A stretch of 64,000 nucleotides of DNA from Chromobotia macracanthus (taxonomy: Eukaryota; Chordata; Actinopteri; Cypriniformes; Botiidae). The notes under the pieces were generated by a model that ran no database searches, was not told the origin of the DNA, and saw nothing but the letters and a program-made list of their open reading frames with translations. The position numbers were made by a program, and so were the translations under genes. The DNA is taken from contig JAZGTH010000067.1 in NCBI GenBank assembly GCA_036877525.1, positions 62,001 to 126,000 of the forward strand, given 5' to 3'. Positions within the stretch are counted from its first letter, which is position 1, and each line of letters opens with the position of its first letter. Shown here piece by piece: positions 1 through 12,179 of this stretch.

Positions 1-627
1 TCTTACAACCTAAAACTGTTAGCTGGGATGACTGAGATTAGAAATGACATGCATAACACAGTTTAAAAGGAGGCTGTATGCTCACAAAAAACTTTAATAT
101 TTAGATGTTGTAGAACCCGAGATCATGTTTTACTACTACTTCTGTTGTACTGTTAAATTTTCAAGAGTTTAAGAGTTCAACTATTGTTAAGATTATTTTT
201 ATATTTCGGTTTATATTCTGGTTGTTGTTTATATTTTAAAAAATGTAAACGGATCTGCTGGTTTGCGTCTCATTTGCAGCTGCTGCATTCCGTCTGTGCC
301 GCATTCCATCTAACTTTAGAGCCTCTAAACTCTTCTCATGGGCGCATGTTCAGTGCACTTTAATCTCTGAGGCTTCATGCTTAAATATTTACATTTATAA
401 CATTTATATCGGCAGAGAAAATACGTGTGATACGTGTGATACGTGATTGTTAAATGAATCACTTCCCACAACTCTTTATTTGGAAAGTGATTGTGACAAG
501 TGAATGCAGTTTAATTTACTAATTTAACACTGAAGGGGGTAAAATAGTAGTAGACGTCTCAGTTTGTTTGTTTAATTGTTTTAATTAATACATTTAACAT
601 GTTTGGTGTGTTTTTGGTGCTTTAAAT

Positions 628-950
<323 letters not shown>

Positions 951-982
951 TTGTATCACCTGATGTTGAAAATGTTTTACAG

Positions 983-1171
983 GCAGCAGAACATGCCAAT
1001 AGAGACATGAGTGAGAACATGAAACTTCTGCAGACTGAAATTGATGCCAACCAGCAGAAACAGAGAAACATGAAGGGTGAACTGAAGAAGTTCATGGATA
1101 TTCTGGATGGAAAGATCGATGAGCTACATGAAGTTCGCCAGGGGATTTCTAAACTGGGCATTGATAAATGA
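983..1171 (+). CDS. homer2: Last coding exon of a homer2-like scaffold protein (partial)
   Basis: The acceptor TTTTACAG is followed by 62 in-frame codons and TGA. The peptide is a charged helix with heptad spacing, ending DELHEVRQGISKLGIDK, as expected for the C-terminal coiled coil through which Homer proteins tetramerise at postsynaptic and calcium-signalling sites. The EVH1 domain and upstream coil would lie to the left of the window. The residues alone did not let me name the gene with certainty. The assignment leans on synteny: the next genes are whamm (opposite strand) and fsd2 (same strand), matching the relative order and orientation of human HOMER2-WHAMM-FSD2 as I recall it. Another coiled-coil protein remains possible. 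Confidence 0.6.
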   Translation, partial: AAEHANRDMSENMKLLQTEIDANQQKQRNMKGELKKFMDILDGKIDELHEVRQGISKLGIDK

Positions 1172-1285
1172 ACACACACACACTCTCTGTTTATCACACT
1201 GAGCTCATGTGTGTGACTCCTGTTGTATGTGTGTTTGTAATCTATGACTGCTGGTTAAAGGGCTACTAACGGTTAGTAAGAGGAG

Positions 1286-1332
<47 letters not shown>

Positions 1333-4091
1333 GTATCTCTGTATGCTTGTATTGTTGGACTGAAGAGAATTGCAGCTGCAGATCTCAGGGCTTCATGCAG
1401 TGTGGAATAGTTTGATATGCACATGCACGCATGAACTGCAAAATCACAAAGTGCCTAAAGGTGGCGCTATGTGTAGTGTCCACCAGCCCACTGGTAATCT
1501 CTGATCGGATTTGTTTAAAGGAAAATCATTGTGTAAAGGGAGGCTGAACTGTGTATGCACAGCCTATGATGCAATACTAGCCTCAGGCAACAGGACACCA
1601 CTGTCTTTTTGTTTTTTAAATGAGTTTGCATAAAGAATATTCTTATTCTGGTTAAATGAAAATGTAAGCCAAATCTGCTACAAATATATACTTAAGAAAT
1701 TTAGCTTGTATGGTGCAAATATTGCTCAGTGTGTTTGTAATGTGCAACACCCAATCCTCCCCCCCCCCCCAACCCACCCGCCTCTGCTGTTCCAGTGCGT
1801 GTGTATGACAGTTGGGTGATGGGATAATTTATGTGTGCTGTTTCCGAATAATCTTTGCCTTTCCTGAGTCTTTGACTGGCATATCAAAGTTACCCAGGTC
1901 TTTTCTTTAAGCTTCATGTTGTGGCTGGTGTATTAACATGTTTGTATTTTTATCACACATACTGAAAACGTTGACACTTGACACTTTCCCTCTTTCTGAA
2001 AGAACTGTTGTTGATCAAAATTGTACAATGAATAATTGTTGAAATATAGTTTATAAAGTAAAATCTCTGTGCTGTGTTATATATATTACGTGACTGCAGG
2101 TTTATAAAGGTAATTTATCTGTATCCCACTTTGTTGATGTTTCTTTCTCTGAAGTGAGAGAGATACAGCAGCAGTGGGCGTCTTTCTTGCCCTCTGATTG
2201 GTGAGAGGACACGTTGCCTTGGCAACCTGCATCCCACACACAACTGTCATTGATTGTATCAGTCTTGTGAGCCAGATGTGATGTCTAGTTTTTTTTATCA
2301 TAAGTGCATTTTTGTTACTGTAAGTGTGCAAACCTTGTTTCCACAGAAACAATTCTGTGATGCTCTTGATCTTTGTTGCATCTTTGCGTTGGTCTTTGTA
2401 ACACATACACAGACCCTGCTGAAAAACAATAGAAACCATCACAGAAATTCTAATGGTTTTAGTGGGTTCTACTAGTAGTTATCTGGGGGTGGTAACCAAC
2501 AGAACCCCATTAAATCCTAGTGGAATAATGCACAAAACATGGCTGATGGTTTGTATTGGTTTTGTAGTGGAGACCATTAACATTTTTGTAATGGTTTCTA
2601 TTGTTTTTTTGAGCGGGGACAGAGTCTCTTTTCTGACGTGTAGAGGCAGAATCTAAGCGTTCATCCTTCTGGAGCTTTAACCCTAACACCACCAGAAAAT
2701 GACTCGAATCCTGAGATTACTTAAGCGTTGGTTGATTATCTTTTTCTGATGGTCTCCAAACATTTAAAAGGTGTAATACCATTTTAGCATTTGTTAGAAA
2801 TTTCACAGCAGATACTAGAGACCCTAAAACTGACTCAACACACGTAAACTCCCCAACCCTGATAGCGCTTCAGCATCTTTAATTGAAATTCAATGTTAAA
2901 CTGTGAAAACTATTAGAAATTAAACCTTGAGACATGAGGCCCTGGCTGGATGGGTGGGAGCGAGTTGCTTGCCAAAGTGACTGCGTTTAAGTGTCTTTGG
3001 GTTTCTTCTCGAGTAAGGGCAGGTGAGACCGATGGGTGGATTGGTGCAGCAACAGCTGGGAGGCCTACTGTCTGCAACCCCGATAAAGTGGAGGAAAATG
3101 ATGGACTTTGAAACATTACCATATCTGAGTTTATTTTCAAAATAAATGTATTTTATAGCTCAATAACAGTGGAGTACTGCAACATTCTAGTTTTATAACA
3201 TTTCAGTGCAAAAAACAGCAACTTTCGCTCATCAGTCCCACACTAAGTAAAATCAAAGATCCACAACAGGATGCCAACCTGATTTGCAGCATAAGTTGGT
3301 TTTAAAGGTTTTATCTCACCCAGACATGGAAAACGATGTTCCAGACTTGTATGACATTTTCTAGTGAAACAAGACAATGCTACATGGTGCTACATGCTAC
3401 ATTGATGTTGCAGATTTTCCAGAATCTCCATTTGGGTTCCACAGAAGAATGTCAGACCGGTTTGAACCCACAGAATGAAGGACAGTGTCTCTTAATCACT
3501 TGGCTCATTTGTTGAAGATATTAACATATTTTTCACCATGGCAGTCAACTGTGAATTTTTGTTGTATACATTGACTGCTTTTAATGTCACAAGAATCTGT
3601 TTTGCCCATCACTGCGCTTTTGAGATAAATATCAAAAGCAGGTGAAAGTCTGCTCAGAACATCATTTATAGAACATGTACATCTGACAGTTTTTGCATGT
3701 GAGGTGAACACGATGAATGTTGAAAAGAATGTATAGAAGCTGTGAAGGATTTGACATTACTAAAAATCAATATAGTTTTAAGACATTCAGTTCTTGTGTA
3801 AATTGTAGACAACTGTACCAATAAGCCAAAACATAATTACATAAGAAACTAATTGTTCAACAACAGGAACTTGTTTAGAAGAAAATTCTCTTTGGAGAAT
3901 ACAGCCAAAGCAACTGAGACAAACTAACTGAAAAGGTTTTCTTAGCATCTCACAACATTACACACACACACACATCTTTCACTGAAGATGGTACAGCTGA
4001 ATAACTGCTGCAGGCTTGGTTTTATAATCCATTGGTGTAGGTGCAGCTGATGAGGGTTTGGACCACAGATGACTAAGGTGCTTGTGTCATT
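1172..4091. other. Intergenic or 3' UTR stretch between homer2-like exon and whamm relic
   Basis: This should hold the homer2-like 3' UTR. A (CA)n tract lies at 1287-1330 and a poly-C tract near 1761-1771. Short open frames (1726-1917, 2086-2442, 2254-2475, 2453-2656, 2913-3140, 3505-3711) have no recognisable domain, and no splice structure links them. I see no other gene here. Confidence 0.6.
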
Positions 4092-5359
4092 TTAAGTGTC
4101 CCAGTCTCCAGACAATGTATCTGAGCATTTTTCATTATCAGAATCATTTAATACCATCCTCAGCATGGCAGATTTAATGCTTTGCTCCAACTCAGAGCCT
4201 GTGCTGGGGGTGAGGCCAGCAGGGGGCGGGACTTCATGGTCACGTGCTGATGGACGGCTTACATGAGGCTGTCTCTGACATTGGCGTGTTCTGTGCAGGT
4301 TGTGATGTTATGCAGTTGTTTCTGACCATGCTGCAATGATGCTAAAAGTTCAGCCATCAAGCTTGAAGCAGAAACCATACCATGCATGTGCTTTACTCAA
4401 TCAACAAAAAATGAAATTATATTTGCACCAGTAAAATTAGGCTACGTTTCAACTGTTCAAATTTTCTGCATTGCAATATTTTCCTGCCTATATAACTCAT
4501 TAATGGCTATAAAATGTTTTTACTAAAACTCTGACTGATACTCACCAGTGTTTTACCCAGGAGTGTTTCTATTTGGTGGATGCGTGCTGATGGACAGAGC
4601 TGGATGCAGGGGTGGTGGAGGAAGAGTTTCCTGCAGGGGGTGAAACGTCACAGTCACATTTATGATTGACACCAAGTTGTTGTTGGAGTCATGTGACCCC
4701 GGCTTCAAATTAGCAGTTTTTATCACATACTGACTCTGATGTCTGACCTCTATACTCAGCAAAACACAGGACTCAATACTCAAGTTAAATTAGGAATTGA
4801 GAACTGGTTTCTATTTACATCTGGTTCATTAAAAAACACTGGATCCAAATGACTTTTAAAGTGTTAAAAAATATATTGTTCTTATATAGCGTTTCAAAAG
4901 AATTCAATTCCTTACGATTCTCATGAACTGCTCTGAAGCTGCAGAGCCAGTTCAGTGTCTTCTCTCTTTCTCCACCCACTCCTTCATCTGCTGCTCCTCA
5001 GTCCTCCTCCTCTCTCGCTTCTAAATAACACACACACACACACACACACAAGCCTGTTCAGAGTGACTGTCTAAACCATCAGAGATTAGCACTCAACTGT
5101 CTACATAAATCCCCATCCAACTGAAATGAAACCTCAGATTTTAAACACACATACAGGCAGCATTGTGTTCCACACAAAGAGCTCCTCAGATTTGACTTCA
5201 TTCCAAAAGTGTGTGATACTGACAGGTTGTGCAAAACACACATACTGGGTAAAAACTGTAATTATTATGTATCAATTTGAATAGGTTTGATCTTTTTAGG
5301 GGTTCAATTTTTACCAAGCTTGGTGGAATGCATTCTGGGACTGATACAAACAATGTTGC

Positions 5360-5632
5360 TTTATAAGACACCTTGGTTTTAACCAAACCTCCAAAGGTTG
5401 CCAGTTTGATTCCCAATACTCGCAGGAAACAACTTAGGTGACATTGAGCAAGGCTCCTAACCCCATTGCTCCCTGCAGTGCTGTCCACTGCTCCAGGTGT
5501 GTGTGTTACAGCTTGCAATGTGTGTTCACTACTCACTACTCCATTGTGTGTGCACTAAATGGATGGCTTAAATGCAGAGGACAAATTCCAAGTATGGGTC
5601 ACCATATATGACCAGCATTTCACTTTATTTTA
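5360..5632 (+). mobile_element. tRNA-derived teleost SINE in whamm relic intron
   Basis: It has a B-box-like GGTTGCCAGTTTGATTCCC, then the conserved body phrases TGAGCAAGGC, CACTGCTCCAGGTGTGTG, AAATGCAGAGGACAAATTC and GGGTCACCATA, with a TTTCACTTTATTTTATAAAG tail. This phrase order is one I recognise from SINEs spread across teleosts. The copy is diverged and probably inactive. Confidence 0.75.
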
Positions 5633-7252
5633 TAAAGCCCTGACATGCTGTCTAGGTAGGCAGCTTAACTAGGGTTAAGCTAAAACAACACTGCTCCCCC
5701 TGTGAAATGAAAAACTTCCATCAGGTCACACGAACAGCACATGCAATTCTGGGCTGTGACTTCTGCTGGACTCTTAAGAGCTGACAGAAGACTCAGTCTC
5801 CATGGCAACTCAGCCACCCACAGAATCCTACAGTACTGTTACCATGACTCATTATGGGATGCTTTGTGTGGGGATGCAGTGGGTTGCAGTTACCATGGTT
5901 ACAGGCGCATTACTCACCAGGTGTGTGGTGTTAGCGGTGCTGCTCAGATTTCTGCAGTACAGAACGTTGCTGCTGCTTGTGAGCCTGAACACTGTCCTGC
6001 AAAAACACATATCATCTCTAGTTTGCAGTGTGTGTATGTTACCTAAGTTCTCAGGTAAGCTCTGCGTGATAAAATAATTGCTCTTTTACTCAGTTGTTTG
6101 AGTCACTGCTGCAGGTGTGTGTCGGTGGGGTTACATCTACCTGAACATCCTGCAGCTCCTCTGGGTCCTGACAGGTGTCATAAAACACCACCTGCTTCGC
6201 AGTTCTGTACCACACATACACACACATGTTCTTTAGAACAGTAGATCATGTTCTGTTAAAAAATACACTGCGTGTGTGAGATCTCTGATGTGGAACTGTG
6301 TGCTCTGGATTTGTGTCAGCAGCAGCTCCTCATAACTGCAGTCATGCAGGTAACCCCACCCCAAACCCACTGTCACAATACTGCAGCTCAAGTGCACCAC
6401 TGACACTCTAATACCACTGACACTCTAACTGCCCATCTACACATACACAATATTAACACTACGTGACATCTGACAGAACAAAATTAAATATGAACTTGTA
6501 ACAGCACTGAATACATGATTCACTCATCGCTACAGTAACCAGAAGGCCAACCTTGAACTCAAATAAAGATCTTTGTGAATATGGCATTATGAAATGCTAC
6601 AAGAAGCCACACACACACCCACACAGCAACTCCACATGAGAATTCCCATAATGCACTTTATAATGCAGCAGGTGAGTTTGACATATGAAACTGCTCCCCC
6701 AAGTGGTAAACACACAGACACATTGACAGAAAAGAAGAAAAATATCCTAGTGTCTTGTTTAATATCTGAGACACTTATGACACTGAAACCGATAACACAA
6801 ACATATACATACATAAGAACACTTAATATCTGAGACAATGATGACATTGAAACCAATAACACAAACATATAACACGTATATATATATATACAGATGCACA
6901 CACAGATTTTGCCTCGTATGTCGTGTCTCTTGTGTTTGATGCCCAACTCTCATGTGCTGTAGTGTCTCTTTAGCCAATAACATCTCCTGCTGGGGCATGG
7001 CCATCCCCCAAGATGCATGACTAAATCTTTTCTGATCTTCCTCAAATGTTTCACCATTCCTAAACACACAACAGTTATACAAACATCCCATCATGTGTGA
7101 CATTGTAAGATAGATCAGCAAGCTTACAAATATGTATATACATGTTCACATACAGCTGTGTAAACCGTGTACAAGTTTTTCAATTAAAAATGCAAAAGTA
7201 CATTTATGTTCATTACTGAATTAGACTACAAATGCAAATGCATTTATTTGTT

Positions 7253-7574
7253 GCATCCGGAAAGTATTCACAGCGCTTCACCTTTTCCACATTTTGTTAT
7301 GTTACAGCCTTACTCCAAAATGGATAAAATGGTTCATTATTTTTCTCAAAATTCTATAAACAATACCCCATAATGACAATGTGAAAGAAGTTTGTTTGAA
7401 ATCTTCGCAAATGTATTAAAAATAAAAAAACACACAACTACATAACAAACAAAAAAAGTACATAACCTAACAAAATCACAGTACATAAGTATTTATGAAT
7501 TTAATCCATTTTTGGAATAAGGCTGTAACATAAAATGTGGAAAAGGTGAACCACTGTGAGAAATTTCCTGATGT
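7253..7574. mobile_element. Internally deleted Tc1/mariner element (MITE)
   Basis: The left end (GCATCCGGAAAGTATTCACAG, then CTTCACCTTTTCCACATTTTG) is mirrored by the right end (CATTTTTGGAATAAGGCTGTAAC, then GTGGAAAAGGTGAACCACTG). The ends are the long inverted repeats typical of Tc1-family elements in fish, and no transposase remains between them. It lies within the whamm relic, between exon 1 and the next recognisable exon. Confidence 0.85.
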
Positions 7575-8039
7575 ACTGTATCCACAACCAAAATATGTTA
7601 CAATATAGCATTTTGAATTATCACATTATTTTGTTAGTGTAAACTAACCTAGTCTAAACAAAACCTAACCCTAGTGTAAAAATGAAAGAAAACTGACAGA
7701 GCAGTGCAGAATCTCTCCTTACAACTACACTAAAGTATCTATACACTGTTATAGTAAATTTATCAAAGTTATGATGAGAACTAACTCTAAAACACGTATT
7801 CAATGACACTTCAAACCTTTGATAAGTTCAAAAGTAAGAGCAAAACTAAATTTAAACATAAAAAACAGAATAAATAAACAAACAGCAGCTCTGCAGCAGT
7901 TTCAAGTAAATGTATGGAATGTGTGAGGGTCAGTGAATACTGGAGGATCTCAGCAGATATTTTTAGTAGCTCATGCTGTTTAAAACAGTCTTAGACTCAA
8001 ACAGCTGAAAACTGCACACATACACATGCCCACTGAAGA

Positions 8040-8330
8040 CACATAACAATCTACACTGTGTGCACGTTTGAATATGTGGTTTACGAGGACACAAATAATA
8101 ATACTAGTAAATATAATGACGTGTTTAACAACATGAACATGATTTATGGGGACACTTCCTGTGTCCTCATAAACTAAATCGCTTAAAAAACAAACTAAAT
8201 GGTGAGCTTTTTAAGTTAATGCCAAAGGTTTTCTGTGATGTTTAGGTTTAAGGGTAGGGTTAGTTACCCATAAACCTGAACTCATTTTGCACAGTTTGTA
8301 CAGTATAAATATCGCATTGAACCCATTTAA
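8040..8330 (+). repeat. Dispersed repeat, family with GGTTTAAGGGTAGGGTTAG core
   Basis: It contains GGGGACACTTCCTGTGTCC, a TTTTCTGTGATGTTTAGG stretch, AAGGGTAGGGTTAG and GTTTGTACAGTATAAA, in an order repeated near 20.3, 27.4, 30.3 and 62.8 kb. I recognise it as a widespread fish repeat. It lies just before the first exon of the whamm relic. Confidence 0.65.
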
Positions 8331-8781
8331 CACAACAGAAATCGTTGTTATGAGCTGAATGAGATTCGACGATGCCCATTATTTGTCCGTGAAGGAATAA
8401 CTGCGTTGTTTTTCATCTCACCGCGCGCAGCGTCTTTAGCGCGTGTGATCTCGTCCCGTATCGCGATGCGTTTAAACGCGTGTAGATTCTCGTAGTGCTC
8501 CTGCTCATCTTCCTCACTGACGCTGAAGATCGTTTCCTGCACGATCGTCCACGGCGGAGCTGAAGTACCGCTCCGGCTGTCTGCGCGGCGCGTTAGCATC
8601 CCTCCGCGACGCGCTGAAGAACTGCAGCTCCCACAGGTTGAGACTTACGGAAGCGCGTCAGATCAGGAAAGAGTTGCGCGAGGTCGTCCCGAAGCGCGCT
8701 CACCTGCGCGTGCTCGTGTCTCCTCAATAAAGGGCCGTTTATAACTGTAACTCGCTGTCGTCGAGCGCTTCGCTTTTACCG

Positions 8782-11178
8782 GAGACTGTCCGTGAGACTG
8801 TCCGTGAGTGTCCGTGAGTGTCCGTGAGACTGTCCGTGAGACTGTCCGTGACTGTCCGTGACTGTCCGTGAGACTGTCCGTGACTGTCCGTGAGTGTCCG
8901 TGAGTGTCCGTGAGACTGTCCGTGAGTGTCCGTGACTGTCCGTGAGACTGTCCGTGACTGTCCGTGAGTGTCCGTGACTGTCCGTGACTGTCCGTGAGAC
9001 TGTCCGTGACTGTCCGTGAGTGTCCGTGAGACTGTCCGTGACTGTCCGTGAGACTGTCCGTGACTGTCCGTGAGACCGTCCGTGAGTGTCCGTGAGACCG
9101 TCCGTGAGTGTCCGTGACTGTCCGTGAGACTGTCCGTGAGACCGTCCGTGACTGTCCGTGAGACCGTCCGTGAGACCGTCCGTGACTGTCCGTGACACCG
9201 TCCGTGAGACCGTCCGTGACTGTCCGTGAGACCGTCCGTGAGACCGTCCGTGACTGTCCGTGACTGTCCGTGAGTGTCCGTGAGACCGTCCGTGAGTGTC
9301 CGTGAGACTGTCCGTGAGACTGTCCGTGACTGTCCGTGACTGTCCGTGAGACTGTCCGTGAGACTGTCCGTGAGACTGTCCGTGAGTGTCCGTGAGACTG
9401 TCCGTGAGACTGTCCGTGACTGTCCGTGAGTGTCCGTGACTGTCCGTGAGTGTCCGTGAGACTGTCCGTGAGACTGTCCGTGACTGTCCGTGAGTGTCCG
9501 TGAGACTGTCCGTGAGTGTCCGTGAGACTGTCCGTGAGACTGTCCGTGAGTGTCCGTGAGACTGTCCGTGAGACTGTCCGTGAGACTGTCCGTGACTGTC
9601 CGTGAGACTGTCCGTGACTGTCCGTGAGACTGTCCGTGAGACTGTCCGTGAGACTGTCCGTGACTGTCCGTGAGACTGTCCGTGAGTGTCCGTGAGACTG
9701 TCGTGACTGTCCGTGAGACTGTCCGTGAGACTGTCCGTGACTGTCCGTGAGTGTCCGTGACTGTCCGTGAGTGTCCGTGACTGTCCGTGAGTGTCCGTGA
9801 GACTGTCCGTGAGACTGTCCGTGAGTGTCCGTGAGACTGTCCGTGACTGTCCGTGAGTGTCCGTGAGACTGTCGTGACTGTCCGTGACTGTCCGTGACTG
9901 TCCGTGAGACTGTCCGTGACTGTCCGTGAGACTGTCCGTGACTGTCCGTGAGACCGTCCGTGAGTGTCCGTGAGACCGTCCGTGAGTGTCCGTGACTGTC
10001 CGTGAGACAGTCCGTGAGACCGTCCGTGACTGTCCGTGAGACCGTCCGTGAGACCGTCCGTGAGACGTCCGTGAGACCCGTCCGTGACTGTCCGTGACAC
10101 CGTCCGTGAGACCGTCCGTGACTGTCGTGGCCGTCCGTGAGACCGTCCGTGAGTGTCCGTGAGACTGTCCGTGACTGTCCGTGACTGTCCGTGAGACTGT
10201 ACGTGAGACTGTCCGTGAGTGTCCGTGAGACTGTCCGTGAGTGTCCGTGAGACTGTCCGTGAGTGTCCGTGAGACTGTCCGTGAGACTGTCCGTGAGACT
10301 GTCCGTGAGACTCCGTGAGACTGTCCGTGAGTGTCCGTGAGACTGTCCGTGAGTGTCCGTGAGACTGTCCGTGCACTGTCCGTGAGTGTGTGACACTGCC
10401 GTGACACTGTCCGTGACTGTCCGTGAGACTGTCCGTGACTGTCCGTGAGACTGTCCGTGAGTGTCCGTGAGACTGTCCGTGACTGTCCGTGAGACTGTCC
10501 GTGAGACTGTCCGTGAGTGTCCGTGAGACTGTCCGTGACTGTCCGTGACTGTCCGTGAGACTGTCCGTGAGACTGTCCGTGTGACTGTCCGTGACACTGT
10601 CCGTGACACTGTCCGTGACACTGTCCGTGAGACTGTCCGTGAGTGTCCGTGAGACTGTCCGTGAGACTCCGTGAGACTGTCCGTGAGACTCCGTGAGACT
10701 GTCCGTGAGACTGTCCGTGAGTGTCCGTGACTGTCCGTGAGACTGTCCGTGAGTGTCCGTGAGACTGTCCGTGAGACTGTCCGTGAGACTGTCCGTGAGT
10801 GTCCGTGAGACTGTCCGTGAGACTGTCCGTGAGTGTCCGTGACTGTCCGTGAGACTGTCCGTGAGTGTCCGTGAGACTGTCCGTGAGTGTCCGTGAGACT
10901 GTCCGTGAGACTGTCCGTGACTGTCCGTGAGACTGTCCGTGACTGTCCGTGAGACTGTCCGTGACTGTCCGTGAGACTGTCCGTGACACTGTCCGTGAGA
11001 CTGTCCGTGACTGTCCGTGAGACTGTCCGTGACTGTCCGTGAGACTGTCCGTGAGACTGTCCGTGACTGTCCGTGACACTGTCCGTGAGTGTCCGTGAGA
11101 CTGTCCGTGAGACTGTCCGTGAGTGTCCGTGAGTGTCCGTGAGACTGTCCGTGACTGTCCGTGAGTATCCGTGAGACT
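8782..11178. repeat. 2.4 kb CpG-rich minisatellite of GTCCGTGA-based 10/12-mers
   Basis: The array is built from three interchangeable units: GTCCGTGAGACT (12 bases), GTCCGTGACT and GTCCGTGAGT (10 bases each), with GACC variants clustered near 9070-9300 and 9950-10145. Nearly every unit carries a CpG. It starts directly beside the CpG-rich first exon of the whamm relic. Minus-strand reading frames of 545 to 767 codons are open only because no unit creates a stop in that direction; they encode SRTVSRTV, LTDSLTDS or HGQSHGQS in rotation and have no splice or promoter support. Confidence 0.95.
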
Positions 11179-12179
11179 AAACTCTGCTATCTACCACTGA
11201 AGAAATCATAAGCAACACCAGCCAATCAGTAATGACAATGACATCAGTGGCTGGGTTTTACGACAGTCAAGTACAGTTTACGTTGCGCAGTTCCTTGGCA
11301 CAATATAAGATTAGATTTCAATTTGCTTATTAGATAAAACAGCTTCATTGGGCATACATAGCAGTGATATTAGTCTCTAAAAATGTGATTGTAACTTAAT
11401 TGTGGAAATCTGAAGCCACTCAAATAAGATTTTTTATTAAGTCTTTATCATTTTTACCTTTATTTATTGAAACGCGTTATAACATCATCATTAGACATAC
11501 ACATCAGTCATAATAGTCATTACAATTCAAGCCTTATTTTAATAGGTTTAAACCTCAGAGCCAAATAAAGAAAATGTCAAAGTGAAATTCAGATGCTTGG
11601 CTGTGGACAGTTAAAGCTCCTGCTGAAATTTGAGAGGGTCTATATTTATCTGTTGTGAGTTCACATTTACAAACACACAGAACTGCGTTCAGACACTCAA
11701 CAGTGAACACACTGAACACTGAAGGTATTTCTGTCACCTTTTGGTGTTTTTGGTGATGATTTTAGATTAGATTAAATTAGATTTTCTTTATTGTCATTGC
11801 ATTGTACATACAAAAAAATTGGGGTGCACTTTCTAAAACAGTAATATACTTAAGAGCCTTTATGAAAAGCTTTATGAATTGGGTTGGTTATGGTTGGGTA
11901 AAATTGTAGTGTGTTTTTAAAATACTAGGACCAGGTTGTCTGAAATTGTTCAGACAACAATTTGTTGAACAGCGGAATCTCATTCAAGTGTAGGTTAATC
12001 TCTCAATGGAGATTTAGATTCTGCTTTCTGTTTGAGGCCAAATAACATTTCAGTTTACATTGCTGTGTACTTTATGGTCTATTCACTTTTTACTAGCTTT
12101 TATGATTTTTGGATTTGTTAGGCAGTCTGGTGTTTGTGGCTGTGTGAATCTTAGAGTCAGCTGGTTTGACATTATCAGT
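11179..12179. other. Intergenic sequence upstream of fsd2-like gene
   Basis: AT-rich sequence follows the minisatellite. A short dispersed repeat (TAGATTAGATTAAATTAGAT, then TTTATTGTCATTGCATTGTACA) lies at 11761-11812. I see no gene; the fsd2-like promoter and any 5' UTR exon should fall here but no clear core element stands out. Confidence 0.5.

Larger units (their letters stand above)
4092..8760 (-). pseudogene. whamm: whamm (WASP-family actin nucleation-promoting factor), broken by frameshifts and stops
   Basis: WHAMM/JMY proteins bind membranes and microtubules through a coiled coil and activate Arp2/3 through WH2 and acidic tails. Remnants appear in gene order on the minus strand. Exon 1 (about 8378-8745) has a CpG-rich piece similar to the WHAMM/JMY N-terminal region, with FSVSEEDEQEHYENL, but two frames are needed to read it. 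Coil pieces lie at 6905-7055 (DQKRFSHASWGMA, LLAKETLQHMR), 6285-6400 (YEELLLTQIQS; donor GT lost), 6141-6204 (VVFYDTCQDPEELQDVQ; both splice sites kept), 5915-6005 (in-frame TAA) and 4925-5022 (EEQQMKEWVEKER, then a frameshift). A proline-rich bit is at 4556-4640. The last exon, 4092-4365, keeps a WH2-like MAELLASLQHGQ, an in-frame TAA, and the acidic end ELEQSIKSAMLRM to SGDWDT-stop. Several middle exons were not found. A heavily misassembled live gene is the alternative. Confidence 0.75.

Noticed and set aside
8663..11079. Minus-strand open frames of 545-767 codons
   Set aside because: They are made only of minisatellite units and exist in all three frames; no promoter, splice or domain evidence.
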